Below, piece after piece: positions 61,070 through 64,000 of a DNA stretch of 64,000 nucleotides. Position numbers and translations under genes: made by a program. Source of the stretch: DASUPK01 sp963833375 (GTDB lineage Bacteria > Actinomycetota > Thermoleophilia > Solirubrobacterales > 70-9); assembly GCA_963833375.1 (NCBI GenBank), contig CAWHXR010000001.1, positions 310,001 to 374,000 on the forward strand, written 5' to 3'. Position 1 is the stretch's first letter, and every line of letters starts with the position of its first letter. The notes below the pieces were generated by a model. The model worked only from the letters and a program-made list of their open reading frames with translations. It was not told where the DNA came from and searched no databases.

Positions 61070-62740
61070 ATGGTGGGTGAGCGAATCCTGGGCAGATTCC
61101 GAATCGAGGGCCGGATCGGCAGCGGCGGCTTCGGCACCGTCTACCGCGCCTGGGACGAGCGGCTGCAGAGGCCGGTCGCCGTCAAGGTGATCGATCGCGA
61201 ACACGGCGCGCCGCGGGTGACGCGCGAGGCCCAGGCCGTCGCGCGCCTCGCCCATCGCAACATCGCCACGCTCTACGAGCTCGCCACCGATGGCGAGCGG
61301 GCCTTCCTGGTCTCCGAGCTGATCGAGGGCGAGACCCTGCGCGCACTGGGCCGCCGCGGCGAGCTCACCGACCGCCTCGTCGCGCGTGTCGGGGCCGACG
61401 CCGCCGCGGCGCTCACCCACGCGCACCGGGCCGGCGTCGTCCACCGCGACGTGAAGCCGGAGAACATCCTGGTGGGGCCGGGCGAGGAGGCGAAGCTCGT
61501 CGACTTCGGGATCGCCCGCATCGCGGGAGAGCGGACGCTGACCGCCACCGGTGCGGTGGTCGGGACCCTCGCCTACATGGCGCCGGAGCAGGCGGACGGC
61601 TTGCGCCCCGGCCCGACCGCCGACGTCTACTCGCTCGCCCTGACTCTCTACGAGTGCCTGACCGGCGAGCACCCTCTGCTCAGGGAGGGTGCGGCGGCGA
61701 CCGCCCGAGCGATCGGCGAGCCGATCGCACCCCTGTCCGCCGTCCGGCCGGAGCTGCCGGCGGCGATCAGCGCGGTGATCGACGCTTCTCTGGATCCGGA
61801 CCCGGAGCTTCGCCCACTCGCCTCCGAGCTGGAGGCCGTCCTGGCCGCCCACGTCAACGAGCTCGATGGCCATCCCCTGCCGGCGATCGCCGGTGTCGAC
61901 GGCGAGCCGCCGCTGGCCCGCCGGCCGCGGCACGGGATCGCTCGTGCGCTCCCTGCCGCTGGAGTGGCCGCCCTCGGCCTGACCGCGCTGATCGCCACCG
62001 GGGCTCCGGCGCCGATCGTGCTCGCAGCGCTGATCCCCGGCGTCCTCGCCCTGGGACGGCCACGCCCCGCCTACGCGCTGCAGCTCGCCCTCACCTTTCT
62101 CTGGCTCGCGATCGGGTCCGGCGAGCCCGGTGTGGCGGCACTGGTGGCGATCCTGGGGGCTCCCCTGCTGGCACCCGCCATCGATCCCGAGGCGATCGCG
62201 CTCCCCGGTCTCGCCCCGATCCTCGGCCTGCTCGGCCTCGGCCCGGTGTATCCGGCGCTGGCGGGCCTGACCCGCGGCGCCGCGAGCCGAGCCCTGCTGG
62301 GAGGGATCGGATACATCTGGATCGCGGCCTGGGAGGAGCTTGCGCACCGCACCCTGCTGCTCGGCCCAGTGGCGGATCCGCCGGCGGGGTGGGAGGGGTC
62401 GGCGAGCACCGCGATCAGCGACGTGATCGCCCCCCTGATCGACGGGTCCGTGCTCGCCGCGGCGGGGATCTTCGCGGCCGCGGCGCTCGTCCTGCCTCTC
62501 CTGGTGCGGGGCCGCACGCCGCTGATCGACGCGCTCGGTGCGCTGATCTGGGCCGCCGGGCTGATCACCGCGCTCCGCCTCGTCGCAGGCAGCACTAGCC
62601 CGCCGGGCCTGCTCTTCGGCGCCCTCTTGGCCGCGGTCGTGGCGGCACTCCTCACCCGCAAGCTGGGCCCGCCCTCGAACTACCCCGACGATCCCTCGAC
62701 GAGCGCCAGCCCGACGCTGTTGCGTAGCGTGGGGCACTAG
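61070..62740 (+). CDS. Membrane Ser/Thr protein kinase
   Basis: 556 aa from ATG 61070, 4 nt after GGAGAGG. The kinase domain (about 9-265) is complete: GSGGFGTVYRA P-loop, Lys in VAVKVIDR, HRDVKPENIL catalytic loop, LVDFGIAR and APEQADGL. Instead of PASTA repeats the C-terminal 280 residues are a polytopic membrane region of seven to eight hydrophobic helices rich in Leu/Ala/Gly/Pro. This uncommon layout suggests a sensor or transporter-linked kinase. The next genes are FhaA- and FhaB-like phosphopeptide readers, the usual kinase partners. Confidence 0.9.
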   Translation: MVGERILGRFRIEGRIGSGGFGTVYRAWDERLQRPVAVKVIDREHGAPRVTREAQAVARLAHRNIATLYELATDGERAFLVSELIEGETLRALGRRGELTDRLVARVGADAAAALTHAHRAGVVHRDVKPENILVGPGEEAKLVDFGIARIAGERTLTATGAVVGTLAYMAPEQADGLRPGPTADVYSLALTLYECLTGEHPLLREGAAATARAIGEPIAPLSAVRPELPAAISAVIDASLDPDPELRPLASELEAVLAAHVNELDGHPLPAIAGVDGEPPLARRPRHGIARALPAAGVAALGLTALIATGAPAPIVLAALIPGVLALGRPRPAYALQLALTFLWLAIGSGEPGVAALVAILGAPLLAPAIDPEAIALPGLAPILGLLGLGPVYPALAGLTRGAASRALLGGIGYIWIAAWEELAHRTLLLGPVADPPAGWEGSASTAISDVIAPLIDGSVLAAAGIFAAAALVLPLLVRGRTPLIDALGALIWAAGLITALRLVAGSTSPPGLLFGALLAAVVAALLTRKLGPPSNYPDDPSTSASPTLLRSVGH

Positions 62741-62799
62741 CATTTCGCACCCGGCTCCGCCCGAGCCGCCGGCCAACCCATCGATCCAAGGACTCTCCG

Positions 62800-63567
62800 A
62801 TCAGCGTTCTGCGCAACCTTGAAGCTCGCATAGAGGGCCTCGTCGAGGGCGTCTTCAGCCGCGCCTTCAGCTCCGGCGTGCAGCCGGTGGAGATCGCGCG
62901 CAAGCTCGCCAAGGAGATGGACGCCCACAAGACCGCCTCCGTGCAGCGCGTCTACGTGCCGAATGAGTACACGGTCTGGCTCTGCCCGGACGACTACGAG
63001 CGCTTCAAGGACTACGAGTCCTCGCTGGCCCAGGAGCTCAGCGGCCACCTGCTCGAGCACGCGCGCCATCACGACTACGACCTGCTCACCCGCCCGGTCG
63101 TCAACCTGGACCAGGATGAGCGCCTCCGTCTCGGGGAGTTCGGGATCCAGACGCGGCTGGTGCGCCCGCCTCAGGGACGGGGCGCCGAGCCCACGCAGGG
63201 GGAGCACGGCCACACGATGGTCTACTCGGCGACCCAGGCGCAGAAGGCGCGCTCCAAGCGCCGCCCCGATGCCGCCTACTCCGAGACCCGCGCGATCGTC
63301 TCCGTTGACGACCGCCGCTACGTCCTGGACGGCCCGACGGCGACGCTCGGGCGCTCGAAGGAATGCGACTGCATCATCGACGACCCCAACATCTCGCGTC
63401 GGCATGCCGAGCTGCGCCGATCGAACGTGGGGGACTGGCAGATCGTCGACCTCAACTCCACCAACGGGGTGAAGGTCAACGGCCGCCGCGTCGCCAACGC
63501 CCGTCTGTCTCCGGGCGACGAGATCACCCTGGGAACCAAGGTCTTCGCCTTCGACATCGAGCAGTGA
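62800..63567 (+). CDS. fhaA: FhaA-like protein (DUF3662 plus FHA domain)
   Basis: 255 aa if started at ATC 62800; SVLRNLEARIEGLVEGVF, the conserved FhaA start, lies directly after that codon, and no ATG, GTG or TTG precedes it in frame. AAGGA ends 7 nt before. An ordinary GTG at 62878 would cut 26 residues. The N-terminal DUF3662 domain includes RVYVPNEYTVWL, and the C-terminal FHA domain has LGRSKECDCII, ISRRHAEL and LNSTNGVKVNG. It binds phosphothreonine peptides and in mycobacteria controls cell-wall assembly with kinases and MviN. Confidence 0.92.
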   Translation: MSVLRNLEARIEGLVEGVFSRAFSSGVQPVEIARKLAKEMDAHKTASVQRVYVPNEYTVWLCPDDYERFKDYESSLAQELSGHLLEHARHHDYDLLTRPVVNLDQDERLRLGEFGIQTRLVRPPQGRGAEPTQGEHGHTMVYSATQAQKARSKRRPDAAYSETRAIVSVDDRRYVLDGPTATLGRSKECDCIIDDPNISRRHAELRRSNVGDWQIVDLNSTNGVKVNGRRVANARLSPGDEITLGTKVFAFDIEQ

Positions 63568-64000
63568 ACGACCTCGAGCCGCTAGCGGTAGCGCTCAAGT
63601 TCGGCTTCCTGGCCGTGCTCTATCTGTTCCTGTTCTGGGTCACACGCATGGCCCTCCGCGACCTGCGGGGCACGGCTTCACCCGGCTACGAAACGGGCTA
63701 CCACGACGTCCTCGGGGGCGATCAGGGAGCGACCGACGCCTTCCTCGTCGTCCAGGAGGGCGGCGGGCTGCCCAAGGACGAGCACTTCGACCTTTTCGGC
63801 GGTGTCTCCCTGGGGCGCTCCGCCGATGCCGACATCCGGCTCGACGACCGCTACGCGTCCGGCTTCCACGCGAGGGTGTTCAACCGGTCGGGCGGGTACT
63901 TCGTGGAGGACCTGAACTCGACCAACGGAACCCTGCTCAACTCCCGCGAGTTGCACGGAGAGGCCGAGCTCACCCCCGGTGACGTGATCCGAATCGGCGA
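63564..64000 (+). CDS. fhaB: FhaB-like protein, cut by window end
   Basis: Starts at GTG 63564, overlapping the fhaA stop (GTGA). One N-terminal helix (ALKFGFLAVLYLFLFWV) is followed by a linker and an FHA domain: SLGRSADADIRL, SGFHARVF and DLNSTNGTLLN. It fits the membrane-tethered FhaB/FipA-type partner in the fhaA-fhaB-stp-rodA-pknA region of actinobacteria. At least 145 residues are visible; the end lies outside the window. Confidence 0.9.
   Translation, partial: MNDLEPLAVALKFGFLAVLYLFLFWVTRMALRDLRGTASPGYETGYHDVLGGDQGATDAFLVVQEGGGLPKDEHFDLFGGVSLGRSADADIRLDDRYASGFHARVFNRSGGYFVEDLNSTNGTLLNSRELHGEAELTPGDVIRIG

Overview
This window is the origin-proximal part of a high-GC bacterial chromosome (very GC-rich by eye, strong G/C third-position bias). 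Gene content points to a deep-branching actinobacterium. Class Thermoleophilia (Solirubrobacterales or Gaiellales) is my best inference, based on the style of the conserved hypothetical proteins, the tatA-tatC-TPR cluster, the FHA/kinase genes and a split, Bacillus-like menaquinol:cytochrome c reductase. No rRNA gene is present to confirm this.

Layout. 1-8.1 kb: the end of a degenerate M28-type peptidase, a response regulator / histidine kinase / HtrA protease set with overlapping start and stop codons, an inositol-monophosphatase-like protein, and two trehalose glycosyltransferases (TreT-like and OtsA). 8.1-15.6 kb: the rpsF-ssb-rpsR-rplI-dnaB operon, followed by a DnaC-like helicase loader and purA. 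15.6-16.7 kb: an intact IS481-family element with a 6-bp GCTAGG target duplication, inserted exactly at a stop codon. 16.7-23.3 kb (mostly minus strand): an NlpC/P60-like hydrolase behind a c-di-AMP riboswitch, greA, tRNA-Lys, tatC, tatA, dcd, a polyprenyl diphosphate synthase and menG. 23.3-29.5 kb: qcrCBA and a tetrapyrrole cluster hemB-ahbAB-hemL. 29.5-43.7 kb: an ABC exporter, ymdB, a membrane/polysaccharide-type cluster, ddl, a bifunctional nuclease and small stress-type proteins. 43.9-48.6 kb (minus strand): tRNA-Ile, parB, parA, rsmG, jag, yidC, yidD, rnpA, rpmH. 48.7-58.2 kb (plus strand): dnaA, dnaN, recF, a DciA-like gene, gyrB, gyrA. The transcription switch between rpmH and dnaA marks the origin region. 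58.2-64 kb: an HNH nuclease, pheA, a membrane protein, a Ser/Thr kinase and two FHA-domain genes, the last cut by the window end.

Functional logic. Replication initiation (DnaA, DnaN, RecF, DnaB, the DnaC-like loader, DciA), segregation (ParA, ParB), membrane insertion (YidC) and ribosome or RNA-processing genes surround the origin. Menaquinone (menG, polyprenyl synthase), tetrapyrrole synthesis and the Qcr complex together make a respiratory block.

Most notable observations: (i) a family of at least six dispersed short palindromic repeats ending in CTCGCATCA; (ii) an IS481 element and a solo IS end, both sitting on CTAG stop codons; (iii) several genes whose conserved N-terminus can only be reached from non-AUG codons (hemL ATA, fhaA ATC, perhaps dnaA GTC); (iv) three conserved genes (rsmG, yidD, pheA) each broken by one extra G/C base, which suggests consensus errors or decay; (v) a DnaC-like loader and a DciA-like protein in the same replication region; (vi) a fused siroheme decarboxylase between hemB and hemL; (vii) many genes with a TANNNT box 6-8 nt before the start codon, suggesting leaderless transcripts. 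I found no CRISPR array, prophage or recognisable secondary-metabolite or defence island.
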